Part shown: piece by piece, positions 1 to 9,304 of the stretch
Numbering within the stretch: the stretch's first letter is position 1
Layout: each line of letters begins with the position of its first letter
Origin: Bacillus marinisedimentorum
GTDB taxonomy: Bacteria > Bacillota > Bacilli > Bacillales > Bacillaceae_O
DNA length: 54,656 nt
Direction of reading: 5' to 3'
Assembly (NCBI RefSeq): GCF_001644195.2
Contig: NZ_LWBL02000017.1
Coordinates: 1-54,656 of the forward strand
Position numbers and translations under genes: made by a program
Notes under the pieces: generated by a model
Database searches by the model: none
Told to the model about the DNA's origin: nothing
Seen by the model: only the letters and a program-made list of their open reading frames with translations

Positions 1-7
1 CACCTAA

Positions 8-38
8 AAACACGCCATGCCGAACGGCAGGGCGTGTT
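8..38 (-). terminator. Rho-independent terminator of ileS
   Basis: Read on the minus strand, an ACACGCC stem with an inner TGCC/GGCA pair closes into a hairpin and is followed by a run of T, just past the ileS stop codon. Confidence 0.85.
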
Positions 39-48
39 CCAGGTTTCA

Positions 49-2811
49 TTATTCATAATGATTTGTGACGATTTCCGCACAGTCGGCACAGAGTGTCGGG
101 TGTTTTTCGCTGCTTCCGACAGTCGGCTTGACTACCCAGCAACGGTCACATGTTTCCCCTTCGGCCGGTTCGATTGTAATGGCAAGGCCTTCAAATACCT
201 GGGCATTTGCAGGCGCCTCATCTTTGGAACCCCCAAATTCAAGCTGGGAAACAATGAATAGACTGTCAAGGTCATTTATTGTATCAAGCAATTGTTTTGT
301 TTCTTCATTCGGGTACAGGACCGCTTTGGCTGTCAGTGATTTCCCGATGACTTTTTCATTCCGGGCATTTTCTAAAGCTTTCAGCACGTCATCCCTGATT
401 TCCATAAACTTATCCCATTTGGCTTCAAGCATGTCGCTGTCATTAATCTCTTCATTCTTCGGCATATCTGTCAGCTGGATGCTCTCTGCCTCCCGATCAG
501 GAATATAACTCCACACTTCCTCGGCAGTATGTGACAAAATCGGAGCGACCAGCTTCACAAGTGCAAGCAGCGTTTCATGCAGAACGGTCTGGATCGCACG
601 CCGGCTTTTGTCATTCTCCGGCTGGATGTATAGCACATCTTTTGCGATGTCGAGATAAAATGAACTTAATTCGATTGTGCAGAAGTTATGGACCGAATGA
701 TAAATGGATGCAAATTCATAATTATCATATGAATTGGTGACTTTATCAATCAGCTTGTTAAGTTTAACGAGCATATAACGGTCCACTTCGTTAAGTTCAT
801 CAACCGGTACAGCATGAGATTTCGGGTCAAAGTCATTCAAGTTGCCGAGCAAGAAACGGAACGTATTGCGGATTTTACGGTACACTTCTGCAACCTGCTT
901 AAGGATTTTATCAGACAGCCGCACATCTGCCTGGTAGTCGACTGAAGCAACCCAGAGACGGAGGATGTCTGCGCCGAGCTGTTTCATGATTTTCGCTGGA
1001 ACGACCACATTCCCCTGTGACTTACTCATTTTGCGCCCCTCTCCGTCGAGGGTAAACCCGTGACTCAGCACGCCTTTATATGGAGCTTTGCCGGTTACTG
1101 CAACACTGGTCGACAGGGAACTGTTGAACCAGCCTCGGTACTGGTCGGAGCCTTCCAGATAAAGGTCAGCCGGCCGCTGCAGTTCTTCACGCTCGACGAG
1201 TACAGCCTGGTGGGAAGAACCCGAATCAAACCAGACATCCATGATATCCTGTTCTTTCGTGAATTTCCCGTTAGGGCTGTGTTCGGACGTGAACCCATCC
1301 GGCAGAAGGTCTTTCGCTTCCCGCTCGAACCAGACATTGGATCCATGCTTCCTGAACAAGTCCGAAACATGTCCGATCGTTTCATCATTGATGATCGGCT
1401 CTCCGTCTTCGCCGAAAAAGACCGGAATCGGGACCCCCCAGGCGCGCTGACGGGAAATACACCAGTCTTCACGGTCTTTGACCATGTTATAAAGACGTGT
1501 TTCTCCCCATTTCGGAATCCACTCAACCTCTTCGACAGCTTGCAGCAATTCGCTGCGGAAATCCTTAATGGAAGCAAACCACTGGGATGTCGCCCGGAAG
1601 ATGGTTGGTTTTTTTGTACGCCAGTCGTGCGGATAGGAGTGAGTGATGAATGACAGTTTCAGCAGGGCGCCATTCTCTTCAAGCTTCTCCGTAATAGGCT
1701 TATTCGCTTCATCATAGAACATGCCGTCGAATCCGGGAGCTTCTTTTGTCATATAGCCTTTTTCATCGACAGGGCAAAGGACATCAAGTCCATACCGCTT
1801 CCCGATGATAAAGTCATCTTCACCGTGTCCAGGCGCTGTGTGCACACAACCGGTACCTGCTTCTGTCGTAACGTGATCACCAAGCATCACGAGGGAATCC
1901 CGTTCATAAAATGGATGGGTGGCGACAGCTTTGTCAAGCTCGGCTCCTTTGAATGTCTTGACGGTCTCATAGTCTTGCCAGCCCAGCTCTTCAGCAACAT
2001 CATCAAGGAGCTCGGCAGCGATGACAAATTTTGTTCCGGCCGTTCTAACAACGGCATACTCAAGGTCAGGGTGGAGAGCAATTCCCAGGTTTGCCGGAAT
2101 CGTCCAAGGAGTTGTCGTCCAGATGATGATCTTTTCATCACCTTCCAGCACGCCTTTTCCGTCTTTCATATCAAAAGCCACGTAGATGGAAGGCGAGCGC
2201 TTATCCTGATACTCGATTTCCGCTTCGGCAAGCGCTGATTCGGAAGAAGGAGACCAGTAAACAGGCTTGAGGCCTTTATAGATGTATCCTTTCTTTGCCA
2301 TCTCGCCGAATACTTTGATTTGCTGCGCTTCATATTCCTTTGTCATCGTTACATAAGGATTATCCCAATCCCCTCGGACCCCGAGCCGTTTGAACTGTTC
2401 ACGCTGGCGGTCGATTTGCTCATATGCATATTGTTCGCAAAGCTTTCTGAATTCCGCCACACTCATTTCCTTACGGTTCACTTTTTTGTTTTTCGTGAGA
2501 GCCGTCTCAATCGGCAGCCCGTGTGTATCCCAGCCCGGTACGTAAGGAGCATGGTATCCGCTCATCGATTTATAACGCACGATGAAATCCTTCAATACTT
2601 TGTTGAGCGCATGTCCCATATGGATATCGCCATTGGCATATGGAGGGCCGTCGTGCAGGACGAACAGCGGACGCCCTTCGGTCCGTTTTTGCACTTTTTC
2701 ATAAATGCTGCTTTCTTCCCAATTTTCCTGAATGTCCGGTTCCCGCTTCGGCAAGTTGCCGCGCATCGGAAATTCTGTCTTAAGCATTAGTAGTGTATCT
2801 TTATAGTCCAT
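49..2811 (-). CDS. ileS: Isoleucyl-tRNA synthetase
   Basis: Cytoplasmic class I aminoacyl-tRNA synthetase that charges tRNA-Ile. At 920 aa it has the usual bacterial length. The HIGH-type motif ([14 protein letters not shown], near residue 55) and the KMSKSQGN motif (near residue 600) are both present, along with the editing-domain stretch [13 protein letters not shown]-terminal zinc-finger pattern (CDRCW...CADC) is typical of the IleS form with a metal site. I start at the ATG at 2811 ([14 protein letters not shown]) because TAGGAGGCGG lies just upstream and family N-termini begin here; the frame stays open further upstream without a better start. Expression should be controlled by the T-box leader at 2884-3120. 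Function is very certain. Confidence 0.98.
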   Translation of the reverse strand: MDYKDTLLMLKTEFPMRGNLPKREPDIQENWEESSIYEKVQKRTEGRPLFVLHDGPPYANGDIHMGHALNKVLKDFIVRYKSMSGYHAPYVPGWDTHGLPIETALTKNKKVNRKEMSVAEFRKLCEQYAYEQIDRQREQFKRLGVRGDWDNPYVTMTKEYEAQQIKVFGEMAKKGYIYKGLKPVYWSPSSESALAEAEIEYQDKRSPSIYVAFDMKDGKGVLEGDEKIIIWTTTPWTIPANLGIALHPDLEYAVVRTAGTKFVIAAELLDDVAEELGWQDYETVKTFKGAELDKAVATHPFYERDSLVMLGDHVTTEAGTGCVHTAPGHGEDDFIIGKRYGLDVLCPVDEKGYMTKEAPGFDGMFYDEANKPITEKLEENGALLKLSFITHSYPHDWRTKKPTIFRATSQWFASIKDFRSELLQAVEEVEWIPKWGETRLYNMVKDREDWCISRQRAWGVPIPVFFGEDGEPIINDETIGHVSDLFRKHGSNVWFEREAKDLLPDGFTSEHSPNGKFTKEQDIMDVWFDSGSSHQAVLVEREELQRPADLYLEGSDQYRGWFNSSLSTSVAVTGKAPYKGVLSHGFTLDGEGRKMSKSQGNVVVPAKIMKQLGADILRLWVASVDYQADVRLSDKILKQVAEVYRKIRNTFRFLLGNLNDFDPKSHAVPVDELNEVDRYMLVKLNKLIDKVTNSYDNYEFASIYHSVHNFCTIELSSFYLDIAKDVLYIQPENDKSRRAIQTVLHETLLALVKLVAPILSHTAEEVWSYIPDREAESIQLTDMPKNEEINDSDMLEAKWDKFMEIRDDVLKALENARNEKVIGKSLTAKAVLYPNEETKQLLDTINDLDSLFIVSQLEFGGSKDEAPANAQVFEGLAITIEPAEGETCDRCWVVKPTVGSSEKHPTLCADCAEIVTNHYE

Positions 2812-2883
2812 AAAGCCGCCTCCTAAAATACAATGTCTCTTTTTCATATTAACCAGCATCTGGAACAAAAACAGCAGACAAAC

Positions 2884-3120
2884 AAAAAACCAGCCCTGCC
2901 CCCTGCAATAGGGACGAGCTGGTTTTCCCGCGGTACCACCCTGATAGGCAAATAGACATTTGCCCGCTTCATTCCATCCGTAACGGAGATGAACCGTTTA
3001 TCCTTACTGGCGTTAACGTTCAGGATAAATCTCCAGGGTGATCGTTTTCTTTCACTTCACACCGGGCTTGCACCATCCCCGGCTCGCTTTGTGAAGTCGC
3101 TTCAAGAAAAACATCCCTGT
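2884..3120 (-). promoter_or_regulatory. T-box riboswitch leader of ileS
   Basis: On the minus strand the conserved T-box AGGGTGGTACCGCGGG (2927-2942) is followed by a terminator hairpin (CCAGC...GCTGG, then a T run, 2884-2924), giving the usual terminator/antiterminator pair. Further upstream is a Stem I-like region with GCCGGGGATGGTGCAAGCCCGG-type distal pairing and CTTCAC/GTGAAG flanks. An ATC triplet in the sequence AACGATCACC is the probable specifier codon and fits isoleucine. Uncharged tRNA-Ile would favour read-through into ileS. The 5' boundary is approximate. Confidence 0.92.
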
Positions 3121-3214
3121 CATCGATTTCGTTCCATATGCAGGTTGATAAAATAAGAAAATGATTCCGTTAATGAATTATATGTAATCATCCGGAAAAC
3201 GTCAAGGGCACAGC

Positions 3215-3721
3215 TTATTCTCCTTCGCCTTCTTCAAGGGCTGCCGCTGCATCATTTACCGTTCCGAGGAGATTATCCCAATCATCATTGTCAATCATAT
3301 CAAGCTGTGCTTCGACGAGCATTTTGAACCGGGTCCGGAATACTTTGGATTGCTTTCGGAGATCATCCAGTTCTATTTTTAATTTCCTCGATTTGCTCAG
3401 CGCTTCATTAATGATACGGTCAGCATTCTTTTCAGCTTCTTTGATGATGAGCTTCGCTTCTTTATTCGCACTTTCCTTTACTTCTTCAGCCGTTTGCTGG
3501 GCGATTAAAATCGACTTGTTAAGCGTCTCTTCAATATTTGAGAAATGACCGAGCTTCTCATCAAGTTCATTCAACTTCGATTCCAGCTCTTTTTTTTCAC
3601 GGATCAGAATTTCATAATCTTTGATTACCTGATCAAGAAATTCATTGACTTCGTCTTCATCATATCCGCGGAATCCCCTGCTGAACTCTTTATTATGGAT
3701 GTCTAACGGTGTTAACGGCAC
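3215..3721 (-). CDS. divIVA: Cell-division / polar scaffold protein DivIVA
   Basis: Membrane-curvature-sensing coiled-coil protein that marks septa and poles and recruits MinJ/MinCD and sporulation partners in Bacillus. The 168-aa product begins with the lipid-binding domain (PLTPLDIHNKEF then FRGYDEDEVNEFLDQV). Long heptad-rich coiled coils follow (residues about 30-150), with an acidic tail. The frame is open about 40 codons further upstream, but I choose the GTG at 3721: GGAGGTGG sits about 7 nt upstream, and MPLTP is the family N-terminus. It is the last gene of the ylm division group, downstream of ylmH with an 86-bp gap. Confidence 0.97.
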   Translation of the reverse strand: MPLTPLDIHNKEFSRGFRGYDEDEVNEFLDQVIKDYEILIREKKELESKLNELDEKLGHFSNIEETLNKSILIAQQTAEEVKESANKEAKLIIKEAEKNADRIINEALSKSRKLKIELDDLRKQSKVFRTRFKMLVEAQLDMIDNDDWDNLLGTVNDAAAALEEGEGE

Positions 3722-3807
3722 ATTCGCCACCTCCAAATAGTTGCAATTCTTTCCTGTTTTATGAAATTCGACAGGCTCTGTGAATTTCCTTTTTTTCACG
3801 CCGTGAA

Positions 3808-4581
3808 TTATTTCTTCCGCCCGTAAGTTATTTTCCATTTGTCTTTTTTTGTCTTATCGCCGATCGCGATAACCTTGCTCCGGCCGTGTCCCCGTACGGA
3901 AATGACGTCACCGCTGCTGATTTCGGCAGAAGGCTGCTCCACCGGTTTCCAATTCAGCTTCACATAGCCGTTTTTGATCAAGGGCACAGCCTTTGACCTC
4001 GAAAGCCGGTAAATTTCCGATATGACTGCATCAAGCCTCAGTGATGATACAGTTCCCGCCGACTCCTCCCAATTCTCTTCTTTTACGAGCAGGTCGCTTT
4101 TTTCGATCGGAACGAGCGTTATTTTGCCTTTGCCGATTGAAGTGAGGTTCAGCTCGATAAAAGATGAAATTTCTTCTGCGACAACCAGCTGGAAGCGGCT
4201 CCCGTCTGAGAGGATATCACCGAATTTGCCGCGGGACAATCCCAGGCCCATAAGAGCACCGAGGACATCACGGTGGGATATGGCGATGAATTTTACAGGA
4301 TACTGAATTTCATACGCAACACAATCAAAATCACCGTGGCCTGGAGAATAGTATTCAGGAAAAAGAAGCGCCCTTTTCCTTTCCACCGCTTCATTTCCAC
4401 CCCAGAAACCGACACTCACTTCATCATTCTTGCCCGAAAGCGACCGGATGATTTCCTGCTCGCGGGGATTCAGGAAATCTGTCAGCTTCGGTGCATACTG
4501 TGCCATCACTTGCTCTTTCCATTCTATTGCCTGGTCGATGAATGCATGTTCTTCAGGCCGGAAATGTTCATGAATGCTCAT
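3808..4581 (-). CDS. ylmH: S4-domain RNA-binding protein YlmH
   Basis: YlmH family, 257 aa. It has an N-terminal YlmH region with the segment VGFWGGNEAVERKRALLFPEY, then a C-terminal S4 RNA-binding domain (about residues 180-245: LRLDAVISEIYRLSRSKA, followed by VKLNWKPVE and GDVISVRGHGR). YlmH binds the ribosome and has been linked to ribosome-associated quality control in B. subtilis (literature knowledge, not visible here). The start is 3 nt after the ylmG stop, and the ribosome-binding site is weak, so translation is probably coupled. Confidence 0.93.
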   Translation of the reverse strand: MSIHEHFRPEEHAFIDQAIEWKEQVMAQYAPKLTDFLNPREQEIIRSLSGKNDEVSVGFWGGNEAVERKRALLFPEYYSPGHGDFDCVAYEIQYPVKFIAISHRDVLGALMGLGLSRGKFGDILSDGSRFQLVVAEEISSFIELNLTSIGKGKITLVPIEKSDLLVKEENWEESAGTVSSLRLDAVISEIYRLSRSKAVPLIKNGYVKLNWKPVEQPSAEISSGDVISVRGHGRSKVIAIGDKTKKDKWKITYGRKK

Positions 4582-4584
4582 TTT

Positions 4585-4848
4585 TTATGCAATCATCTTG
4601 AACAGGGCCGCGACACCATACTGTGCGAAGTTCAACGCGATGATGGCGACAATCGGCGAAATGTCAATCATGCCGAGTGGAGGGATGATTCTCCTGAACG
4701 GCTCAAGATAAGGTTCGGCAAGACGGGCGAGAAACTGTCCGATGCTTGATTCTCGTGCATTTGGGAACCAGGACATCAAAATATAGCCGATGATTACATA
4801 TGTGTAGATATTAATTGCTGTCATAATAATTTGGAATAAAAAACCCAT
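4585..4848 (-). CDS. ylmG: YggT-family membrane protein YlmG
   Basis: Small integral membrane protein of 87 aa with two hydrophobic segments. They flank the hallmark MSWFPNARES and EPYLEPFRRIIPPLGMID motifs of the YggT family. It belongs to the sepF-ylmG pair found next to ftsZ in many Gram-positives and cyanobacteria; its exact biochemical role is not settled. I favour the ATG at 4848 over one 9 codons upstream (4875), because AGGTGG precedes 4848 and the upstream ATG would overlap the sepF coding end. Confidence 0.92.
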   Translation of the reverse strand: MGFLFQIIMTAINIYTYVIIGYILMSWFPNARESSIGQFLARLAEPYLEPFRRIIPPLGMIDISPIVAIIALNFAQYGVAALFKMIA

Positions 4849-4858
4849 TTTAACTAAG

Positions 4859-5305
4859 TCACCACCTGTTATCATTCATCTCTTGTTCTGCAGCCATCTC
4901 TGTAATGGATCCGGTAACATCCACATTGTCCGGAGTGCAAAGGAATGCCTGGTCTCCAAGTTTTTGGATATCGCCTCCGAGTGCATAGACCGTCCCGCTC
5001 AAAAAATCCACAATCCGTTTTGCCTGCCCGCGGTCAATGCGCTGCAGGTTAATGATGACAGATCTCCTGTTTTTCAAATGATCTGCAATCTCCTGCGCTT
5101 CGGCATACGTTCGCGGCTCATGGAGCACCATGCGGGTAGTTGAATTTTTTTGGATGCTTTGCAGACTGACGACATTTTGTTTCTGCTGTTTGCGGGAAAC
5201 CGGAAACTCCTCCGGCGCCTCCATTTCTTCTTCGGCATGCTCTTGTATTTCATCATAGTCATCTTCCAGTTCAAAAAAACGTTTGATTTTCGTTTTGAAA
5301 CTCAT
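4859..5305 (-). CDS. sepF: Cell-division protein SepF
   Basis: Cytoplasmic FtsZ-binding protein that forms rings, bundles FtsZ filaments and anchors them to the membrane. The 148-aa product starts with an amphipathic membrane-targeting helix ([11 protein letters not shown]), then an acidic linker, then the SepF core (residues about 55-140). The core contains [26 protein letters not shown] and [16 protein letters not shown]. It sits between ylmE and ylmG, as in B. subtilis. Confidence 0.97.
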   Translation of the reverse strand: MSFKTKIKRFFELEDDYDEIQEHAEEEMEAPEEFPVSRKQQKQNVVSLQSIQKNSTTRMVLHEPRTYAEAQEIADHLKNRRSVIINLQRIDRGQAKRIVDFLSGTVYALGGDIQKLGDQAFLCTPDNVDVTGSITEMAAEQEMNDNRW

Positions 5306-5338
5306 GAAGGTGCACCTCCGCTGAATAATCCCATTGAT

Positions 5339-6010
5339 TTATTCTCCAACCAGGGCAGAACCGATCCGGACATATGTTGACCCTTCCTCCACTGCGATTG
5401 TGTAATCGTTGGACATGCCCATGGACAGTTCGCCACAGGGAGCATGCGCGTATCTTTTTTCCTTGATTTCTTCCTGCAGTCGTTTTACTTTCCTAAACGT
5501 CTGCCTGATCACTTCTTCATCGTCTGTATGGGGAGCCATCGTCATCAGGCCGACAACCTTGATTTTCGGATAAGCTTCCAGTTTGTCCACAAAAGATATG
5601 ACATTTTCAGGCGGGAGGCCATGTTTGGATTCCTCTCCGGACGCATTGACCTGGATAAAACAGTTAACCGTCCGGTCGGCCCGTTTCTCAATCTCTTTTG
5701 CCAGGGAAAACCGGTCAAGGGAGTGGATAAAATCAACATCCATAATAATATTTTTAACCTTGCGGGACTGCAGGGTCCCGATAAAATGCCAGACAGCCTC
5801 ACCGCTGATTTCCCGGTGTTTTTCCTTGAATCCGTCATCACGGTTTTCACCGAGATCGGTGATGCCGGCAGCAAGAGCTTCTCTGGCGCGTTCGGTTGTT
5901 ACATATTTTGTGACGGCAATGACTTTGATGCCATTCGGGTCTCTTCCCGAACGGGCAGCAGCCTGTGCTATATCTTGTTTTATTTTAGTGTATTTTGCTT
6001 GCACTGACAA
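5339..6010 (-). CDS. ylmE: PLP-binding homeostasis protein, YggS family (YlmE)
   Basis: Single-domain alanine-racemase-fold protein that binds pyridoxal phosphate and affects PLP/amino-acid homeostasis. The PLP lysine is in IKVIAVTKYV (about residue 34), followed by LGENRDD, WHFIGTLQSRK, GLMTMAPHTDD, ELSMGMSNDY and TYVRIGSALVG. The product is 223 aa. The frame extends into ylmD; I choose the TTG at 6010 because AAAGAGGAGTGA precedes it, while upstream candidates lie inside the ylmD stop region. The exact start is uncertain (GTG at 6004 is possible). Confidence 0.93.
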   Translation of the reverse strand: MSVQAKYTKIKQDIAQAAARSGRDPNGIKVIAVTKYVTTERAREALAAGITDLGENRDDGFKEKHREISGEAVWHFIGTLQSRKVKNIIMDVDFIHSLDRFSLAKEIEKRADRTVNCFIQVNASGEESKHGLPPENVISFVDKLEAYPKIKVVGLMTMAPHTDDEEVIRQTFRKVKRLQEEIKEKRYAHAPCGELSMGMSNDYTIAVEEGSTYVRIGSALVGE

Positions 6011-6018
6011 TGTTTGTG

Positions 6019-6855
6019 TCACTCCTCTTTCATACCGATGAAACTCAGCATTCTGCCGGACTTTCCTTCGTCCCGCCGGTGTGAGAAAAACAAATTGTCC
6101 GAACATGAAGTACAGTAACCGGTAACGATAATGTTCTTTTCTGGAACACCCGCTTGAATCAAAAGATAACGGTTCAGCTCTTTTATATCAAGCATATAGT
6201 GTCCATCCCTTCCGGAAGCCTTGTAAACTGCGGCAGGACAATCAGGTGCGATATTATTCACCGCATCAATGACAGCCTGGTCCACTTCATAACAGCAAGA
6301 TCCGATTGCAGGACCGATTGCTGCATAAAGGCCGTCATGCGGCAGCCCCTCTTTATCTGTATATGCTTCTACCATTTTTTGTGCCATATTTGACACTGTC
6401 CCCCGCCATCCTGCATGGGCAAGTCCCATAAATTGATGATCGGGAGCATAGAAAAACAACGGGACGCAGTCAGCATAGAAAGCGGTTAGAAGCACACCGG
6501 CTTCCAGCGTATATAAGCCGTCCGATCCGGGAATGGCGGTTGCCTGTTCCACAGCACCGCTGCCCCTGTCTGCACGGCCAACTTTGGCAGCCTTCACCCC
6601 GTGCACCTGTTCTCCAACAACCCAACTGGATAAAGGTATTCCTGTAACGTCAGCAAGCCTTTTCCTGTTCTGCAGGACAAGAGCAGGATCATCGCTCACG
6701 TGAAGCCCCATATTGAGGGATGAAAAAGGCGGGCTGCTGACACCGCCATTACGTGTCGTGATGCCTGCAAGCAGGCGGGGATTCCGGCTGGTCCACTGTT
6801 CGATCAGCAGTAATTCCGGATTCGCCGTTTTTTGAAAAATCTCCGCTTTTGTCAA
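6019..6855 (-). CDS. ylmD: Laccase-domain protein, YfiH/PgeF family (YlmD)
   Basis: Copper/zinc-binding multicopper-oxidase-like fold. Family members are reported as purine nucleoside phosphorylases or peptidoglycan-editing factors. The 278-aa product shows the conserved metal and active-site segments VGEQVHG, LTAFYADCVPLFFY, GLAHAGWRGTVSNM, GPAIGSCCYEV and GYCTSCSDNLFFSHRRD. AGGAGG lies 7 nt before a TTG at 6855; an in-frame ATG at 6861 overlaps the Shine-Dalgarno, so TTG is preferred. Its stop overlaps the ribosome-binding site of ylmE. Confidence 0.93.
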   Translation of the reverse strand: MTKAEIFQKTANPELLLIEQWTSRNPRLLAGITTRNGGVSSPPFSSLNMGLHVSDDPALVLQNRKRLADVTGIPLSSWVVGEQVHGVKAAKVGRADRGSGAVEQATAIPGSDGLYTLEAGVLLTAFYADCVPLFFYAPDHQFMGLAHAGWRGTVSNMAQKMVEAYTDKEGLPHDGLYAAIGPAIGSCCYEVDQAVIDAVNNIAPDCPAAVYKASGRDGHYMLDIKELNRYLLIQAGVPEKNIIVTGYCTSCSDNLFFSHRRDEGKSGRMLSFIGMKEE

Positions 6856-6940
6856 TGTCATCCTCCTCAGTCGAAACCTGTCAGTCAGGCTGTTTCTATT
6901 GTATCACAACCTGGCCCTTTCCGTTCAGATGACCTTGAAC

Positions 6941-7198
6941 TTATTCATCTGAAATCCCTTGATCCGGGTAATGCCTGACAAGAATTACATCATTCCCTAT
7001 TTTGACAATATTGTGCCATGGAATGACAATTTCACTGTCTTTTCCGAATAACCCCATTTTTCTTTCCCCCGCCGGTATCACAATTGCATCTATTTTTCCG
7101 GTCGATGTATTCAATTCGATATCGGAAATTGCCCCAAGCCTTCTTCCGTCCGAAACATTAATGACATCTTTGATCCGGAATTCTGAAATTTTAATCAT
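6941..7198 (-). CDS. ylmC: PRC-barrel protein YlmC/YmxH
   Basis: Small 85-aa PRC-barrel domain protein (SEFRIKDVINVSDGRRLG, then IDAIVIPAG and IVIPWHNIVKIGNDVILV), matching the YlmC/YmxH sporulation family. Its molecular function is unknown. The start is the ATG at 7198, after GAAAGGAGG; 14 further codons are open upstream but lack a good ribosome-binding site. It heads the ylmC-ylmD-ylmE-sepF-ylmG-ylmH-divIVA run. Confidence 0.9.
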   Translation of the reverse strand: MIKISEFRIKDVINVSDGRRLGAISDIELNTSTGKIDAIVIPAGERKMGLFGKDSEIVIPWHNIVKIGNDVILVRHYPDQGISDE

Positions 7199-7623
7199 TG
7201 CCGATTCCTCCTTTCTTTCAATATATGAACGCGACGGCAACTTTCATGAGAGAATAAAATGAAGGTGAGTTAATTTTTCGGTTTGAATTTTTCAAGGCAG
7301 TCTTCAGCCATATGTATAATGGCGGGTATTGATCGGGAATTGGACAGGCGAGTCTTAAATTGGCAGGTGAATCCTTGTTTTCTGCATTTGCACATGACGC
7401 TGCAGTTTTGGGAAGGGCTTCCTGATTCATCAAGCTTGACCATTCAGGCTTCGGGGCATGCTCATGACTATATTTCCGGGCGGGGATGTCTGGAGTTTTA
7501 TTCAGTTTTCCTCAACATCATCCTTCAATGTCAAGCAATCCACCCGCTGGCTGGCCTTAAGAATGCCGTGGCAGTTATTCACGCTCGTTTACCATGTTTA
7601 CATAATAAAAATATTGTCCATAT
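7199..7623. other. Gene-free gap between sigG and ylmC
   Basis: About 425 bp with no supported gene. In B. subtilis this position holds ylmA (an ABC ATPase), and no trace of its Walker motifs is visible. A 71-codon frame on the minus strand (7218-7433) lacks a Shine-Dalgarno and any recognisable motif, so I do not call it. Confidence 0.6.
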
Positions 7624-7653
7624 AAAAAACCGTTCTATGCAGAACGGTTTTTG
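7624..7653 (-). terminator. Terminator of sigG
   Basis: Perfect inverted repeat AAACCGTTCT...AGAACGGTTT flanked by A and T runs, 4 nt past the sigG stop. It could work in both directions. Confidence 0.9.
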
Positions 7654-7656
7654 TTT

Positions 7657-8436
7657 TCAGTGTTGGATATTTTTATTCATTTGTTTGATTGCCGCCTTTT
7701 CAAGCCTTGACACCTGCGCCTGGGAAATTCCAATTTCATCAGCGACTTCCATTTGGGTCTTCCCCTGGAAAAAACGCTTTTTTATAATCATTTTTTCGCG
7801 TTCATTCAAGCGCCGCATCCCTTCTTTCAAGGCCAGTTCCTCAAGCCATTTGATATCACTGCTCTTCTCATCGCTTAGCTGGTCCATTACGTAAATCGGA
7901 TCGCCGCCGTCATTATAAATGGGTTCAAACAGGGAAACGGGATCCTGGATGGCATCCAGGGCAAAGATGATTTCCTCATGCGGGACATCCAGCACTTTAG
8001 AAATTTCCTCGGCTGTCGGCTCCTTCTGCGTTTCCCCCATCAGCTGTTCCCGGGCTTGCAATGCTTTGTAGGCAATATCGCGCAAGGACCTTGAAACCCG
8101 GATAGGATTATTATCCCGTAAATACCGCCGGATTTCTCCAATGATCATCGGTACAGCATACGTGGAAAACTTCACGTTTTGACCGAGATCGAAATTGTCG
8201 ATTGATTTCATCAAGCCGATACAACCGACTTGAAAAAGGTCATCAACATATTCTCCGCGGTTATTGAAACGTTTGATAACACTTAACACAAGGCGGAGAT
8301 TCCCGTTTACCAGCTTTTCCCGGGCACTGTCATCGCCGCTTTGCATTTCCCTGAAAAGCTTTCGCATTTCTTGGTTGGTTAATACCGGGAGTTTCGAAGT
8401 ATCTACTCCACAAATTTCAACTTTATGTCGTGTCAA
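7657..8436 (-). CDS. sigG: RNA polymerase sporulation sigma factor SigG
   Basis: Late forespore sigma factor, 259 aa. Region 1.2/2 contains VLTNQEMRKLFREMQSGDD, NLRLVLSVIKRFNNRGEY, DDLFQVGCIGLMKSIDNFD and the promoter-reading EIRRYLRDNNPIRVSRSLRD. Region 3 follows, then the region 4 helix-turn-helix KTQMEVADEIGISQAQVSRL. Near identity to B. subtilis SigG (KVEICGVDTSKLPVL near the N-terminus) separates it from SigF and SigB. I start at the TTG at 8436, after GGGAGGGAAAG; more upstream ATGs would add a non-conserved extension. It has its own forespore promoter (8474-8502) and terminator. Confidence 0.98.
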   Translation of the reverse strand: MTRHKVEICGVDTSKLPVLTNQEMRKLFREMQSGDDSAREKLVNGNLRLVLSVIKRFNNRGEYVDDLFQVGCIGLMKSIDNFDLGQNVKFSTYAVPMIIGEIRRYLRDNNPIRVSRSLRDIAYKALQAREQLMGETQKEPTAEEISKVLDVPHEEIIFALDAIQDPVSLFEPIYNDGGDPIYVMDQLSDEKSSDIKWLEELALKEGMRRLNEREKMIIKKRFFQGKTQMEVADEIGISQAQVSRLEKAAIKQMNKNIQH

Positions 8437-8473
8437 ATCTTTCCCTCCCATCAGGAGATGCTGTTTCAAAAGT

Positions 8474-8502
8474 AAGTATCTCCTGGGAAGGGAAATTTAT
8501 GC
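8474..8502 (-). promoter_or_regulatory. Putative sigma-F (or sigma-G) promoter of sigG
   Basis: Minus strand GCATA (8498-8502) and GGAGATACTT (8474-8483), separated by 14 nt. This matches the sigma-F pattern of a GYATA-type -35 and GGnnAnA-type -10, and closely resembles the known B. subtilis sigG promoter. It lies 37 nt upstream of the TTG start. Confidence 0.75.
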
Positions 8503-8557
8503 ACCTGACGAAGCGGGCCTGTTTCCAAAAACAGGATGAACCCTTGAGCCGAATGCG

Positions 8558-9277
8558 TTAGACCATTTTATTAAATTCTTTTCGAAGCCGTTTAATGATT
8601 CGTTTTTCAAGCCTTGAGATGTAAGATTGAGAAATGCCGAGCATGTCTGCTACGTCCTTTTGGGTTTTCTCCTCTCCGCCTGCCAGTCCAAAACGGAGCT
8701 CCATGATTTGTTTCTCCCTTTCATTCAAGCGCTCAAGTGCCTTTATAAGCAGCTTTTTATCGACACTTGCTTCAATGTCTTTTGTGATGATATCTTCTTC
8801 CGTTCCAAGAATATCGGACAAAAGCAGTTCATTGCCGTCCCAGTCAATATTCAGCGGTTCATCGAATGAAATTTCAGACCTGATTTTATTATTGCGGCGC
8901 AAATACATAAGAATCTCATTTTCGATGCACCTTGAGGCATATGTAGCGAGTTTGATCTTTTTTTCGGGATTGAATGTGTTGACTGCCTTAATGAGCCCGA
9001 TTGTCCCGATGCTGATCAAGTCCTCAATATTAATGCCTGTATTTTCAAACTTCCTGGCAATATAGACGACGAGGCGCAGGTTCCGTTCAATCAAAATGGA
9101 TCGTGTCGCTTTATCTCCTGAAGGAAGCTTTTCCAACAGATGTGCTTCCTCTTCTTTTGAAAGCGGCGGCGGCAGTGCCTCACTACCTCCGATATAAAAG
9201 ATTTCATCGGTTTTGATGCCAAGTTTGATTAGAAGTTTATACCACCACAGTGTCAGACGGATCTTCCATTTTGCCAT
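8558..9277 (-). CDS. sigE: Sporulation sigma factor SigE precursor (pro-sigma-E)
   Basis: Early mother-cell sigma factor, made as an inactive membrane-associated precursor. The 239-aa product carries the N-terminal pro-sequence ([15 protein letters not shown], then [16 protein letters not shown]) that SpoIIGA cleaves. Region 2 follows ([54 protein letters not shown]) and then the region 4 HTH ([20 protein letters not shown]). It lies 27 bp downstream of spoIIGA, as an operon. Confidence 0.98.
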   Translation of the reverse strand: MAKWKIRLTLWWYKLLIKLGIKTDEIFYIGGSEALPPPLSKEEEAHLLEKLPSGDKATRSILIERNLRLVVYIARKFENTGINIEDLISIGTIGLIKAVNTFNPEKKIKLATYASRCIENEILMYLRRNNKIRSEISFDEPLNIDWDGNELLLSDILGTEEDIITKDIEASVDKKLLIKALERLNEREKQIMELRFGLAGGEEKTQKDVADMLGISQSYISRLEKRIIKRLRKEFNKMV

Positions 9278-9304
9278 TCCCTTCCCCCCATGTTGTTTTT
9301 TGGC

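Noticed and set aside
1060-1653. 197-codon plus-strand frame inside ileS
   Set aside because: Antisense to well-conserved ileS sequence, so it is a shadow frame.
7218-7433. 71-codon minus-strand frame in the ylmC-sigG gap
   Set aside because: No ribosome-binding site and no family resemblance; likely chance.
7283-7894. 203-codon plus-strand frame
   Set aside because: It reads through the sigG coding end on the opposite strand and the sigG terminator; a shadow of real minus-strand content.
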